A stretch of DNA of 64,000 nt from assembly GCA_010645155.1 (NCBI GenBank), contig CM021313.1, positions 672,139 through 736,138 of the forward strand, read 5' to 3'. This document shows positions 52,864 to 62,532 of this stretch, piece after piece. A program made the translations under genes and the position numbers. This DNA is from Tigriopus japonicus (Eukaryota; Arthropoda; Copepoda; Harpacticoida; Harpacticidae). The notes beneath the pieces were generated by a model. The model had not been told where the DNA came from. It saw only the letters and a program-made list of their open reading frames with translations, and made no database searches. The stretch's first letter is position 1, and each line of letters begins with the position of its first letter.

Positions 52864-53341
52864 GCTATTTGTTCGATCAGACTATTGTCAAAATATATTT
52901 AATTGGAACGGATGGGATTGGTGCTTTTTTTGTTTGATCGATCGTATTTCGCTTCACGCGGACGATGTAATCCTATCCCGAGCCATTAAAAATCCACCAT
53001 TATCCGTGATGAATCGATTGCATTCGAATTCGAAGGGAAATACAATTCTTGAACATGATCGGCACATTGACATTGGCAAACGAAAAACGGGACATACATC
53101 ATTGACGTAAATGAACGCAACAAAGTTGCTACAAGATGAACATAAATGCTAAAAGAAACTTTTCAAAAATGGACATCAGATCGGACTTGCAGTTTTAGCT
53201 ACATCTGACAGAGTAGTGATTATTTTGACTTTGGGGAAATGGAGATGTAAGTGGGATTTGAGTCTTGGGGATGAGAGCCTCGAGAAGATTTTCCCTTTGA
53301 TGGTGGAAACACATGAGAGCATGAAAGACGCCATCCCATGA
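52864..53341. other. convergent 3' region
   Basis: 478 bp between the stops of uL24m (+) and the calumenin-like gene (-). No further gene is seen. Confidence 0.45.
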
Positions 53342-54388
53342 TCATAGCTCGTCCTCAAATTTGTGAAGATTGTTTAAATGCTCTCCGTAGTCGGTGGCTT
53401 CCGAGCCCACAAAAATATCGTGATGGGCGAGAATCTCGTTGAACGTGAGAATCCCATCGACGTCATCGTCGGCCCCGGCAAACAAGTGGTTCACCTCATC
53501 ATTGGCAATGTCATTGTTGCTAGGGATCATCCAGGCTTTGATTTCTTCGGCACTCAGGGAGCCATCTTTGTCTTGATCGAGCTCGTTGTCGAATCGATCC
53601 TTCTCACTGATGAGCCACTCTTTGGATTGATCCTGCCCGCGATCGCCAATATATTCCTGGAAGTTGATGCGCCCATCGCGATTCTTGTCCTTGTCATTGA
53701 GAACTTGCTGGAGCACCACTTGATGCATGCTCGGGTCATCTTCGGGATGACTGAACGAGAGGAACTCTTTGGCAGTCAACTGATTATCGGCGTTCTTGTC
53801 AGCGGCTTGGAACAAGATGCGGTCCTCTTCCATCATCTGAAGCTCATCCAAACGATCGGGATCGGTCTGAATGCTCTTCAACTCAGCTTGGCCTTCCTCA
53901 TCGTCGTCGTCGATCTCGAACTCTTCCTTGATATACTCGGCCCACGTGACTAGGCCATCGCCGTCCAGATCAGCGTCTTTGAATCGCTCCGAGGATTCCT
54001 CTTGGCTGAGACTCTTGAACGATCGGAGGATCCAGGCGAACAACTCGGGCTTTTCGATGCTCTCGTCGTGATTGCGATCCATCTTATCCAGGAGGATCCG
54101 AAGGCGACGTTTGGCCTCGGCCGGAGGCAAACTGTCAAAGGCCTCGGCCTCGGCGTGCGAGCCGAGAATGGCCTCGTGGTCGAAGGCATTTTCATGGGTG
54201 GGATTCTCGCCGGCGTGGATGGCCGCGAAGGCCCCGTCGGCCATTCGCTCGGGCTGTCCACCGCCATGGGCGTGGTTGTGACCGGCGTGTTTCTTGGGCA
54301 CGCCCGCTTGCACCCAGCATGAGGCCCAGGCCAGCCAGATGACCAGGGTGGGCATGCCCATCACAATAGAATGCGCTACCAGATGCAT
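53342..54388 (-). CDS. CREC-family calcium-binding protein (calumenin/reticulocalbin)
   Basis: Luminal ER calcium-binding protein of 348 aa in one exon. A signal peptide (hydrophobic VMGMPTLVIWLAWASCW, cut near residue 28-30) is followed by a His/Gly-rich stretch (KKHAGHNHAHGGG). Then come six EF-hands, with loops starting DRNHDESIEK, DLDGDGLVTW, DKNADNQLTA, DKNRDGRINF, DQDKDGSLSA and DDDVDGILTF. The C-terminus is FEDEL, an HDEL-like ER retrieval signal. Six EF-hands and this tail define the CREC family. The choice between calumenin and reticulocalbin is open. The His-rich insert could bind metal. Confidence 0.92.
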   Translation of the reverse strand: MHLVAHSIVMGMPTLVIWLAWASCWVQAGVPKKHAGHNHAHGGGQPERMADGAFAAIHAGENPTHENAFDHEAILGSHAEAEAFDSLPPAEAKRRLRILLDKMDRNHDESIEKPELFAWILRSFKSLSQEESSERFKDADLDGDGLVTWAEYIKEEFEIDDDDEEGQAELKSIQTDPDRLDELQMMEEDRILFQAADKNADNQLTAKEFLSFSHPEDDPSMHQVVLQQVLNDKDKNRDGRINFQEYIGDRGQDQSKEWLISEKDRFDNELDQDKDGSLSAEEIKAWMIPSNNDIANDEVNHLFAGADDDVDGILTFNEILAHHDIFVGSEATDYGEHLNNLHKFEDEL

Positions 54389-54614
54389 GACGAACTAACT
54401 AACTAACGGGCTCAAAAAACGTCAACTGTCGAAGTCGGTGTTGATTGACTCAATGAGTATCAATGAGTATCAATGAACGAACTCTTTCTCCTTAGTATGG
54501 ATGGATGGATGGATCACTTTAGATGGGGCTAGAATGTTTATGTATTGATTTGGAAATTCGAACCCAGAAGCAGTGCTGCCAGATAGATCAAGTGAAAAAG
54601 CGCGATTGCTTATT

Positions 54615-54652
54615 GAAGAAGAAGAAGAAGAAGAAGAAGAAGAAGAAGAAGA
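54615..54652. repeat. (GAA)n microsatellite
   Basis: Twelve or so uninterrupted GAA units. GAA runs can form triplexes and are often length-variable. Confidence 0.95.
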
Positions 54653-55089
54653 GGCGTAAGTGAGAACATGAAGTGTCAAAAAATTCGTACGAACTTCAAA
54701 AAGCGCAATTGAGAAGATAAATGTCAATTTTTTTTCGCGTAAACTAGACGACAAAAGCGCAAGATCTGGAGACTCTGTCAGGACCAGAAGTTAAATCAGC
54801 TCAGTCAGAGAGCTCTTCTTTGAAAGATGAGGGGAAGGAAGGAGTGGCCTTTCCTTGGATTTGTCCACCGTCTGACTGACTGAATGACTGATTCTCTGAC
54901 AGAGTTGAGTTGAAGAAAAACGCTCGACTGAAGGGCTCTCGGCTAGTTCAAGAACAAAAAGCGCTGAATATTCTGGAGAAGGAACAGAGCGATGAAAATT
55001 AGGTTATCTGATGGGATCTACTCAATTGCTACAAATTCTACAAATGAGATTTCGCTTGCATTGGGTAGAGAATAGAGATAGAGAGGTAG

Positions 55090-55130
55090 AGTACGTATTT
55101 CAGTTTTCAGCTCAATCGAACTAGAGTTCT
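55090..55130 (+). repeat. half-copy of the 14-kb foldback repeat
   Basis: TACGTATTTCAGTTTTCAGC followed by TCAATCGAACTAGAG matches one arm of the foldback at 14076-14296. Confidence 0.55.
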
Positions 55131-56199
55131 CGAACTACCTCGGAGCCAAAAAATTTACTTTTTGGAACTTGCGTAATGAAGAGAGAATAAAATAGATGAA
55201 CTCGGCCTTTTGATATAAGACAATGTTCAAATGAATACAACAAGCTTGATTACTACTCTTGCTCTCTTCAAACGTGCACTTTCAAACCCACTCAAAAAAA
55301 TTGACTGCTTCTTGTTCAAGCATGGAGATAACGAGTAGTGCGTGTATGCCTCTTAAAAAAGCGATACCAAGAGAGTTGCCAAGTTGATTCGAAGGTCCAT
55401 CGAACCATCGATCCAGCAGGCCTTGATGAATAAATACTTGACTCAAATTCCATCCAATAAGTTGCAGGATAAAGCTACAAAGAAAAAAGTCTTTTGCCAC
55501 TCAAAGATCAATGTCCTCTAAAATACTGCGCTCGCTTTTTAAACGCAAGCCTGTCGAGCTAAGCTTGTCCTCACGTTAAAATCCAAAGTTTCGGTATGTG
55601 AGCACGTTCAGCATCCTCAATAGTTGGAAAAGGAATGAAAAAATACCTTGATTCGGAGGCTAATAAATGGGTAGTCATAAGATAAAATCCTCGTCTGAAC
55701 AAATTTGAGCCTTCTTGTTTGAGAAGAAATGAAATCTCTTCAAGCCTTTCTTACAAACGTTCATAACCCCATACTTGCTCCCACTTTCTCCCAAGGGTAA
55801 CCCATGTCTTACTCCAATGTAATCGCCCCCTCCCTTCCCAAAAAATCCCTTCCTATTCGTCAAATTTTGTTTGTAAGCAGGATTTTTCAAGGTTAGACAG
55901 GAAGATCCAAGGCTTGGTTCATCGGAAGACCAACAGCTGGTTTTAGGCTTTTTTTGTTCGTTGTGATGGAGTACGACCTGATACTCCCATTTTCCCACAG
56001 GGGGCGTATTTCTATATCTCAGGAAAGACTTACATATTAGTTATGTTCAAATGTTGGATGGAGAAGTAGAAGTTTTGATTTGTCACATCAAGGCTCTTGA
56101 TATAGTGACCCAGGAGGTTAATATACAAATACAAATACCAACACAAATTCATAAGCGAATTGTCTTTGGCAAATGCAAAGAAAAAAGTGATGCATACTG

Positions 56200-57905
56200 T
56201 AGGTAGGACCTTTTGAGGTCGACGGTAAAACCGCCAACAATAATGAGGTTATGACCAATGTGCTTGGAGATCAGTTCCCTAGTGTACAGGGCTAGGCAGA
56301 ATTAGTAAAACAATATATTTAAGATCATGATTCAAGATCAAGTCCTCGATGTGTGCCAAAATTTCAAATGATAGGTAAAAAACATGGCAGGATTCAGAAA
56401 ATTGTCATGGAACCTTGGCCAAGATGTCAAAAATAGGGTGGGGACTCCCACGTTGGTCAAGGACGTTAAGATCACATGAAATCCAGCTTGATCCATGAAC
56501 AAGATGGCCAAAATCTAAAATGCGTCCCTATAACTGTTGGTCAAATCGTAAAAGAAAGCCAGCAAGGGTTAAGGCCCACTTTTGGCGGTAACAGAAGCAG
56601 CATGGGACGCTATCTAGGAGGAGGAAAAAGTGCTTGTATGTAAGTTGTGCCTTTGATTTCAAGATGTTTAGGGCGGTGATTTGGCCCAAAGAAGGACATG
56701 GCAAATACTGTTTCATTATGTTTCACTATGTTGTATGACAAACAACTTATTGAAGCAATACTTTCCCATTGACCCTGTTGGTAAAGAGTTATTTCGTAAT
56801 ATTCGTGTTCCACTAATTCTGCTTAACCCTGTAGTTTCAATTCCGAAAAGGGTAGGGCAGTAGGACAAACAGGCCATCCATGACTCTAGCAATGTTGTTG
56901 ATGATGCTGGCTTTCTCGCTTGTAAAGCTGTCTTTGATAGGCATGCTATCATAAACCTGCCGGCAGGTTTATCGATTAGAGGATCTGGTAGTTATAGATC
57001 AAGATGCTTTTGAGGCCATCAAGAACTTAAAGCTGTCGAGCTTTCCTGGCCCCGATGGTGTGACATGTCAGGTTTTGATGAAATGCTCACACACTCTTGC
57101 CCCTGTTTTTTTCTACTTGATGAGTCGCATCTTGGATTAGGCATAGACACCGGTATTATCATGACTGAGATGGCAGTTTCAAAATTTATCATCTTTGCTC
57201 CCATTCAAGAGAATATTTTTTTCATTTTACAGGAGCTGTGGTTTATGTAACTAAGAATTATAATACCAATTTTTAGCTCAATCGAACGACAGAGTCAAAA
57301 GTTATACGCCTTTGAAATTCAGGCAAGCGAAGACGGAAAAAATGAACTAAATAACTAAAGCTGAAATAACTATATTAACTAATGATTTAGTGGTTTTAAG
57401 AGATTTAATTCAGTTATTTAAGCTTATCTAAAATGATAACCTTAGCAAAATATCTTCATTAGGAGACTCTGACATTAAAAAATGATGTTATAAATCTTGG
57501 AACACTTTCAGAGACCAAATCTAAGCACTGACACACCAAAAAATATCTAAGTATTGTCAAAATGGATATTTTGAACACCAATTTCTTCAATTATTTCAAA
57601 GGTGATTTGAACGCTGATTAAACCTCAAAAACTGTTTAATCTGATCATGATCCTCGTTTTTGAAAAAAGTCGTCGGCACGATTGGACAGCTCCTAATAGT
57701 CAAAAATGGTTATAATCAAATGCAGTGGAATTTTGCTTCTTGTGCCTGAATGCCTGCGCCCACAAGAGGTGAGCTCATGATTTCACTCTGTACTTAGGAG
57801 CTCTAGGTCAACTCAGAGAGTTTGGCATTCAGGGCAAGGTCCTGAATTGAATTAAAAGCTTTATTGATGAAAGGAAGAAAATGGTTAAGGTTGATGGATA
57901 GTCCA
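56200..57905 (+). pseudogene. degraded non-LTR retrotransposon (reverse transcriptase)
   Basis: Broken coding traces in the order expected of a jockey/CR1-type reverse transcriptase ORF. Near 56209-56285 the translation reads GPFEVDGKTANNNEVMTNVL, the segment before the RT core. Near 56993-57120 it reads AIKNLKLSSFPGPDGVTCQV, containing the SPGPDG-type RT block. Near 57806-57900 it reads LREFGIQGKVLN then IKSFIDERKKMVKVDG, the later RT block. Stops and frameshifts interrupt it throughout and no intact domain remains. An inactive fossil. Confidence 0.65.
57277..57312 (+). repeat. half-copy of the 14-kb foldback repeat
   Basis: TTTTAGCTCAATCGAACGAC then AGAGTCAAAAGTTATACG matches one arm of the foldback at 14076-14296. 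It lies inside the decayed retroelement, so it inserted later or is carried by it. Confidence 0.55.
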
Positions 57906-57940
57906 GCACATGTGCTGATGATACAGTGGAGGAATGGTCA

Positions 57941-58040
57941 GAGGCTAGTTTTTTAGACGCAAAGATCGATCTCAAGATCGGACTTATAGCACTAAAGTAC
58001 GATCTTGAGATCGATCTTTTGCGTCTAAAAAACAAGCCTC
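57941..58040. mobile_element. 100-bp foldback element, copy 2
   Basis: GAGGCTAGTTTTTTAGACGC at the left is mirrored by GCGTCTAAAAAACAAGCCTC at the right, with GATCGATCTCAAGATCG inside. Same length and sequence family as 8855-8954. Only five bases (CAGCA) separate it from copy 3. Confidence 0.85.
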
Positions 58041-58045
58041 CAGCA

Positions 58046-58145
58046 GAGGCTAGTTTTTTAAGCGCAAAGATCGATCTCAAGATCGAACTTACAGTACTAA
58101 AGTACGATCTTAAGATCGATCTTTGCGTCTTAAAAAACTAGCCTC
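58046..58145. mobile_element. 100-bp foldback element, copy 3
   Basis: Starts GAGGCTAGTTTTTTAAGCGC and ends AAAAAACTAGCCTC. It has several substitutions relative to copy 2, so it is an independent insertion or an old duplication, not a recent slip. Confidence 0.85.
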
Positions 58146-58222
58146 TGATAGATCAAGATGTAGATATGCCACTCCAAGACAATGGAGGTTGTGATATTTT
58201 TTTTTCTATTAGAATAACTTTA

Positions 58223-58633
58223 TTGCGATGTCAAAATCATCAGTTGGGTTTACCCGTTGCAGAAATACAGTGAATGGCATGGATTGGCGTTATTTCCACA
58301 TAGTGTGCAAATGCATGAATCTGTGGAACTTGAGTGGTACTCCTTACGACTGCATGTTTGGTAATGGTCAGAGTCTAATAATTCTTTGTAGACCCGACTA
58401 CGATTATGTTGGTTGGTGGAAATGGAAGAAAGGGCTCGACTTCTCCAAAAGTCAGTCGGAACAAGGCCGATGATGCTCATTTCAGGAACTATCGGAACTT
58501 CATTGAACAAGTCTAATTTCGTACCACTAAAACCAGTCCCAAGTTTTGTGGCTGAAATCCTGTTCAAAGAAGCGTTTTTAAGCCAGTATTCTAGCTCTTC
58601 TAGGAAGTAACTTCGTATGAATGTTACTTGCAT
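58223..58633 (-). pseudogene. possible 3' end of a retroelement
   Basis: A minus-strand open frame (58633-58250) ends with a Cys/His pattern (CICTLCGNNANPCHSLYFC). It is followed by GCAATAAAGTTATTC and then an A-rich run (about 58197-58206 on this strand). A reading frame, a polyadenylation signal and a poly(A)-like tail in that order suggest the 3' end of a non-LTR element or a retrocopy. No enzyme domain is seen. Confidence 0.3.
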
Positions 58634-60464
58634 AATTTTAGTGAATCACATTCCTTGCAGCAGTAGTAGTAAAGAATCTGCAACCACCCAAAAAATCGAT
58701 GAACCATTTAAAGATGACTTAGATGACGTGTTTTTTGATTAGTGGAAAAAAGATTAATTTATTTAAGAACTTTGGAGGAATCATTAGATGAGCGCCCTTC
58801 ATAAGTTTTGAATGAAATATGGTGTTTCTACAACACATCTCGAATAAAACAAAATATAATTTAGGCAAAAAAACAGGAAAACCTACCCTATCTTGCTAAA
58901 GACCTTGCCTTACTATAGAGAGTCGAAAAAAGCGACCTCAAGGGGCATTTACAGCATTTCTTGTGATGGAAAGTAAAGAAATTCCGAAAATACGCTCTTC
59001 ACTTTGCTAAGTTTGAATGCCTCTCGTACATCCCCAGTGATTTGAAATTGGCAGCAGTTAACAGTAAGTTGTTAATCATTGTTTCAAAAAACAGTCTTAA
59101 ATTTTAAGGACATCAAGATTGTTGCCTCATTTTGCAGTTATTGCAGGTTTAAAATGTCAACTTCAGTTTCAAAATTAGTCACCCTCTACATATGAGGAAG
59201 GAGAAAAAGGGAAAAGGAGAAGGCAAGAGGGGCCCTTCAACCAGTTCAGAGCGACCAATTTCAGACCTTAAAAAGGAGTTGGGGAAGCTTTCAGACTTGT
59301 AGACTTTCGAACACCGTTGTGACAAACCAATGCAATGCAATTTTGGTGCATTACAAAAACACAATTTTTGAAGTTAGAATAAATGTCTCTAGAATGAAAT
59401 GAAAAAGAAACATCATACATTAATAGAACTTGCATAAAAAGCAAAAGCGAAAGAAGTAACTACATAGACCGGGTCTCTTAATACTGTGTACACTCCACGT
59501 TTTGAGTCGCGAGACTCTATAAGAAAATTTCGTCTGGCCGTAACTGATCAGAAGAGTGAGTAGAAAAACTTATATAAATCGTAAATTTTCTTTAATTTTT
59601 TGCCCCTTTTTGGTCCTATTTAAATTTTTTTTGGCCCTTTTCGTGGGCCATTTTTGGTCACGTCGTCATAATTGGCGTCAAAAACAACTGCTAACACATC
59701 CAGCCTGACCAATTTAGCTCTTTTTCCTCATATTTTGGAAATTTGGCAACAAATTTAAGCATTTAGCTCTGTTGGCTCTTTTAGCGCCTTTTGAAATATT
59801 TGGCCATTTTTTAGCTCTTTTTCTGAGAATTTTAGGGATTTTTGGCTCCTTTTTACAATTTTCGAAGTTGCCAGGTTTTCTACCTCAACAAAATGAGGCT
59901 TGTTTAAAAATGTTCATTCTTCTTACAAATACGTAGGATTTTCAGGACAATCGACTCCAAACTATGGCTCTTCCTGCTGAAGCCAAAAAATAGCAACTTT
60001 TGGCTAGTCTTGGTCTCCATTAACATGCTGGTACCGACTAAAACCTTGACTTAGTTTACTCTGTGATTCTAACTACTCTACTCTAACTGACAAAAGTTCA
60101 TTTGATGTGATTGAAATTTAGCTTGTGAGCTTTGAATTACGGGCCAAACACGGGGTTAAATTAGATTTTTCTCTGGTCGGCCCCGAAATGAAAACGGCTT
60201 TTGCCAATAACCTAGGCGTAAAGGTTTTTCATTGTCGTTGCTCTATCTGTAACATTCAAAAAGCCAACATCACTTCGCAGAACAAACTTTTTGGGGGCCG
60301 TTTTTAAGACAGTAAAAAAAAACCTCTAAAAAGCAATTTTTCCATGTCTTAAAGACACTGCCAATTACGTAAGGTCACAAAATTTAATTATATTAGTGTT
60401 TTAGCCTTTTTAAATTTAGCTCTTTTTCCAAAAAAATAGCTTCAAAATTTGCCCCTAAACTGAG
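58634..60464. other. AT-rich gene-poor region
   Basis: No supported gene. The 59580-59890 part is rich in TTTTTGGCCC/TTTAGCTCTTTT-like words and looks like a decayed repeat. The open frame at 60125-60307 has no recognised domain. Confidence 0.45.
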
Positions 60465-60472
60465 GTATTTAC

Positions 60473-61179
60473 TAGTGATGGGGGGCAAACAAGAGATTGG
60501 GCAAGCTGTACTGGCACAATGCTTGGGCTTGCTGAAGCTTGGCATAGCTTGGGTGCTTGTACAAGTACTTTTCCCAGCTAACAGGTTTGCCAAATTTGCT
60601 ATGAACGAAGAATAAACTTGCCATCCGAATTTCACTATACCAGGCTGATTCAGCTAAATAGGGCCCATACCTTTGAAAGGATGTATTTTTAAGAAAATTA
60701 CACACTTCAATTCTCTCACATGGGGAAATGCAAAATATTTCGAGAATACTAAAAAAAGATTTGGCATTTTACTTTTTCATGCCGGCAACTCTGAGTAAAC
60801 GAGATTGTTCTGGAAGTGTGACTTCTAAATCTCGGTCTTGATTAGCCTCAAAAGTGCATTCATGTGTGGCCTAGAACCGAAACAAAAATACCATGGTTTC
60901 GCAAATGCTATCCAAATTGAAATATTTTTTTTTTATCACTTCCACTATTTATTGCTAAATTATTAAGGTCAAAAGATCATCGAAAATGCAACTTGACATT
61001 TTTTCTTCTAAGTCACACTGCAAGTATCTTAACTCTTCAAAGAGCAACTGCCGGCAACTGCATCTTCCAATGTTCCTTGAGCTTGGGAAGTGTATTGGTG
61101 TATTGCCCAAGTAATGCTTGTCAACAACTTGTTCTTGGGTGTTTGTGATGACTCATTACTTGCCCAAGTCACATCACTA
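60473..61179 (-). mobile_element. non-autonomous hAT-like element, copy 2
   Basis: Inverted copy of the 37066-37770 element, 707 bp, starting TAGTGATGGGGGGCAAAC and ending GTCACATCACTA. It is flanked by a perfect 8-bp target duplication GTATTTAC (60465-60472 and 61180-61187). It is very similar to copy 1 over its whole length, including the shared 77-codon frame, with only scattered substitutions and small indels. Confidence 0.92.
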
Positions 61180-61187
61180 GTATTTAC

Positions 61188-62532
61188 TATTTAGCTCTTT
61201 TTGATCTTAAACAATTGGACACGCTGAACACATCTGTCTTCAGTTCAGTTCAGTTCAGTTCTTGTATGCCAGAAATAAAGCCTTAATATTTAGCCAGAAA
61301 TAACTAAATGTGCTGAGTTGTAGCTAAATTACAAAGAATGATTACCGGAATGACTAAATGTAACTTTACATTCAATATTACCATTTTTGATACAGTTGGG
61401 GATCTTTTTTGGCCTTTTTGGAGTAAATTAAATTAATTTTTTTTGTCAGTAAACTTTTCTAGGCACTCTACTGATCAGTCACCCAACTCCTAACCTCTCA
61501 AACTCCTGCTTTTCGCCTCCGTCAGTCAGTCCGTACGTGTGTCTCACTCACGCTTTTGTTGTCAGTGCTGCGAGTTTTTGGGAAAAGTCACAATTGAAAA
61601 AATGCCATTAGGAATTCCCAAAAGTCCTAAAAAAGTGTGTGTGGGGGGGAGGGGGGGGGCGATTATTTTATTTTTATGAAAATCAATGAACATACTTTGT
61701 GGTTTGTCAGTTTTGTGATTGAATATAAAAACTAGCGTAAAATTGAGTCACCACAATGAGAATAATGAAAATGAATTCAAACGATCATGTAAAAATCCCC
61801 TGCAACTATGTAATTGATGATAACGTACAAGTTAACGTAGACGTCAATAATTTATCAAAATGATCGTCCAAATGATCGGTTCTCCCATTTATGTCATCAA
61901 AAAATTTGACTGAAAAATCAACCAATTTCTGCCTGGTTTGTCGGGCCGCTCTTCTTGATACTTTTGGGCCCCCAATATGATACCCAACTCCAGGTAGATG
62001 AAGGGGGATTGCAACTGAACGCAAGTGGCTGGCTGGGAGCGTCAATTCTCTCCCTAAAACCCTTAGAGAAAGACCGATTACGAAGATATATCATTTTATT
62101 TTGCTGTAGAGTTACCTGAATGAATCCAGATATGATTTGGTTGGGAATTTTCGGGCCTTGGGCAGTGGGCACATCTTCTTTGACTTTTGATTCAACCCAT
62201 TAGCAACACTGGTTGTTGTGCGTGCGTGTGTGCGTCCGTGACTCCAGCGAGTGACTGAGTAGGACCTGCGCTACCAATCCCCATTCCTCCATCCACGCGT
62301 GGACTGACCGACTGAGCCAGCCTTGCGCCTCTCCCGTGTCCTTGCCTCCGCCCTCCTTTTCTTGGTCCCGGTCGTTCAACCCGAGTCAGTAGTAGCATCC
62401 ATCATCCATCGCCCGCCTCTCTCTCGCCTCTTCGCCCGTGTCCTGCCCTTGGCCGGGATCTGAATCCGTTCGCGGCTACCCCGACCCCCTTTGCCCAAAC
62501 CCTCGCCATCACCGGCCGTGTCGGTGGCGATC
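61188..62532. other. upstream region of the KH-domain gene
   Basis: No supported gene up to 62100. A tandem CAGTT tract lies at about 61242-61260 and a G-rich tract near 61640-61660. From about 62200 on, the sequence becomes CpG- and GC-rich, consistent with the promoter and 5' untranslated region of the KH-domain gene. Confidence 0.5.

Larger units (their letters stand above)
54389..56099. other. gene-poor region
   Basis: Contains the calumenin-like promoter side, a GAA microsatellite (about 54615-54652) and a half-copy of the 14-kb foldback repeat near 55090-55130. Small open frames (55282-55500 and 55675-55998, both minus) have no recognised domain. Confidence 0.45.
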
